Assembly: GCA_005882525.1 (NCBI GenBank)
Contig: VBGO01000289.1
Location: 1 to 6,166 of the forward strand
DNA from: Chloroflexota bacterium
GTDB taxonomy: Bacteria; Chloroflexota; Dormibacteria; CF-121
Length of the DNA: 6,166 bases
Reading direction: 5' to 3'
In this document: positions 4,773 to 6,166 of the stretch, one piece after another
How the letters are laid out: every line of letters starts with the position of its first letter
Position numbering within the stretch: the first letter of the stretch is position 1
Notes under the pieces: model-generated
The model's input: the letters and a program-made list of their open reading frames with translations, nothing else
What the model was told of the DNA's origin: nothing
The model's database searches: none
Made by a program: the position numbers and the translations under genes

Positions 4773-6154
4773 TGAACCGGCGGACCCCCGAGACCGAGCA
4801 GAGCTCCAAGATCCTACCCCTCGTCGACGAGGGACTCGGAAACTCGTCGTACCTCGTGGCCCTCGGCGATGGTCGTGCCCTGATCCTGGACCCTCGTCGG
4901 GACCCAAGCCTCTATCTAGAGCTGGCTGAAAACCTGAACGTGCGGATTGCGTTTGCAGTGGAGACGCATCTCCATGCCGATTTCATCTCGGGCAGCCGCG
5001 AGCTGGCTGCCTTCGGGGCCGCCATCATCGCACCACATGCATCGCATTTAGCCACCGCGTACCGCGGGCTCGACGATGGGGAGGAGGTCGACCTTGGCGG
5101 ATTGACACTTCGAGCGCTCTCAACCCCAGGGCACACGCCCGAGCACCTCGCCTATCTCCTGGTTGACGGCTCAAGGCTGCTGGCGCTGTTCAGTGGCGGA
5201 GCCATCCTCCCCGGTGGCGCAGCTCGTCCCGACCTGATCGGGCCGGAGTGGACGCAACCGCTGGCCCATGACCTCTACCGATCAGCCCATCAACGTCTCC
5301 GAAACCTTCCGGACGATCTGGCCGTCTACCCGACGCATGGCGCGGGCTCGTTCTGTTCGGCCGGCACCGACGGTCCGCACACAACGTCCCTCGGAAGAGA
5401 GCGGGAGACAAGCCCTCTGTTCAAGGCGGCCACCGAGGATGCGTTCGTCAGGACGTTCCTCGATGGCCTCGGCACTTACCCGCCTTACTTCCTCCGTTTG
5501 CGGACTGTGAATCAGCGCGGAGCCCGTCTGTATGGCGAAAAGGCACCGGACCTCGCCCCGCTCTCGGTGGACGAAGTCCGCCGCCACCAGGCAGCGGGGG
5601 CAATCGTGATCGACGTCCGTCCGTTTGTGGATTTTGCCCGCGAGCATATCCCCGCCGCCGTGTCGATTGCGCTGCGTCCCGCCTTCGCCTCCTGGCTCGG
5701 CTGGATCATCCAGGCTAACCGGCCATTGGTTTTCGTCCGCGCACCGGACCAGGATGGGCAAGACCTCGTCCAGCAGTGCTTGAAGATCGGATACGAGAAC
5801 CTGGCCGGTGAGCTCGAGGACGGCATGGGCGCCTGGCGGACGGCGGGCTTGCCCGTTACGAGCATTGCAATTCGCCAGGTCAACGAGGAGCCGCACGGCA
5901 CGCCCCTGGATGTGCGCCAGGCAAGCGAGTGGGCCGGCGGGCACATTCCCGGGGCGCAGCATGTGGAGCTTGGCAGCGTTATGGCCGCGGCCGGCGCCAT
6001 TCCAGCTGGGCCCCTCACTATCTACTGCGGTCATGGTGAGCGGGCGATGACCGCCGCGAGCCTGCTCGAGGGAGAGGGGCGCGAGAGCCTGGCGGTCCTG
6101 GACGGCGGTTTCGACGCCTGGCGCAGCTCGAAGCGGCCGATCGCCGCCGGATGA
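4772..6154 (+). CDS. MBL-fold protein with two C-terminal rhodanese domains (persulfide dioxygenase-like)
   Basis: The 460-residue protein begins with a metallo-beta-lactamase fold of the ETHE1/CstB type: NSSYLVALGDGRALILDPRRD (24-44), ETHLHADFISG (64-74), TPGHTPEHLAYLL (118-130), FSGGAILPGG (140-149), RPDLIG (152-157) and YPTHGAGSFC (186-195). Metal-ligand candidates are H66, H68, H121 and H189. The classical HxHxDH ends in F71 instead of His, and the FTGD aspartate is G143. Rhodanese domain one (about 263-365) contains VIDVRPFVDFAREHIPAA but has R323 where the catalytic Cys should be. Domain two (about 370-458) keeps C419 in YCGHGERAMTAASLL. Family members oxidise or transfer sulfane sulfur of persulfides such as glutathione persulfide; whether this variant is a dioxygenase is uncertain. 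No Shine-Dalgarno precedes the ATG, which overlaps the repressor stop, so translation is probably coupled. Confidence 0.9.
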   Translation: MNRRTPETEQSSKILPLVDEGLGNSSYLVALGDGRALILDPRRDPSLYLELAENLNVRIAFAVETHLHADFISGSRELAAFGAAIIAPHASHLATAYRGLDDGEEVDLGGLTLRALSTPGHTPEHLAYLLVDGSRLLALFSGGAILPGGAARPDLIGPEWTQPLAHDLYRSAHQRLRNLPDDLAVYPTHGAGSFCSAGTDGPHTTSLGRERETSPLFKAATEDAFVRTFLDGLGTYPPYFLRLRTVNQRGARLYGEKAPDLAPLSVDEVRRHQAAGAIVIDVRPFVDFAREHIPAAVSIALRPAFASWLGWIIQANRPLVFVRAPDQDGQDLVQQCLKIGYENLAGELEDGMGAWRTAGLPVTSIAIRQVNEEPHGTPLDVRQASEWAGGHIPGAQHVELGSVMAAAGAIPAGPLTIYCGHGERAMTAASLLEGEGRESLAVLDGGFDAWRSSKRPIAAG

Positions 6155-6166
6155 CCGCAGCCGCAC
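6151..6166 (+). CDS. 5' end of a downstream gene in the same operon (partial)
   Basis: ATG at 6151-6153 overlaps the TGA of the MBL-rhodanese gene in an ATGA arrangement and reads M-T-A-A-A before the window ends. Four-base ATGA overlaps are the commonest junction in coupled bacterial operons, and the preceding gene pair uses the similar TGATG junction. There is too little sequence to assign a product; a sulfur transporter or another sulfurtransferase would fit the context but is only a guess. Confidence 0.4.

Noticed and set aside
5282..6166. 294-codon open frame on the minus strand opposite the MBL-rhodanese gene
   Set aside because: It is a mirror of a strongly conserved coding frame in GC-rich DNA; no recognisable domain, and composition is Arg/Gly/Ala-rich.

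Overview
The window is GC-rich, densely packed bacterial DNA. An F420-type luciferase-like oxidoreductase, an EthD-domain protein, a DUF4389 membrane protein and an ArsR-rhodanese/MBL-rhodanese pair suggest a soil-type Actinomycetota or Chloroflexota genome. That placement comes from family composition alone; there is no rRNA or other marker gene. I see no mobile element, CRISPR array, tRNA or rRNA.

Left part (1-1420, + strand): three overlapping genes that look like one operon. They are the 3' end of a small protein (probably DUF5946), a TIGR03619-like F420-dependent LLM oxidoreductase (234-1118), and a small EthD-domain protein. The EthD gene is odd: its conserved first strand is encoded, but the codon where homologs have Met is ATC (1094), with a Shine-Dalgarno-like AAGGG seven bases upstream.

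Middle (1421-2878, + strand): a 285-base gap with a good sigma70-type promoter (TTGACA-16-TATTGT) and an 8-bp inverted repeat at the predicted transcription start. It leads to a secreted protein of unknown function (1706-2221) and a DUF4389 membrane protein (2249-2878). The latter meets a convergent PfkB-family sugar kinase (2865-3770, - strand) with a 14-base tail-to-tail overlap.

Right part (3771-6166): a 303-base divergent intergenic region, then a + strand operon. The region holds a 21-bp near-perfect palindrome on the kinase side, and on the other side a strong promoter (TTGACA-17-TAGTAT) followed at once by a 24-bp imperfect palindrome that is a likely ArsR operator. The operon encodes an ArsR-type repressor fused to a rhodanese domain (4074-4772), an MBL-fold protein with two rhodanese domains (4772-6154), and the first codons of a further gene (6151 onward), with 1- and 4-base overlaps. 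The likely theme is sensing and handling of persulfide or other reactive sulfur. The repressor's winged-helix part has no cysteine, so its only thiols are the two in the rhodanese loop (CRGPYC). The MBL protein departs from classical persulfide dioxygenases at two metal-site positions, and its first rhodanese domain has lost the catalytic cysteine. This regulator/effector pair with its operator is the most interesting system in the window.
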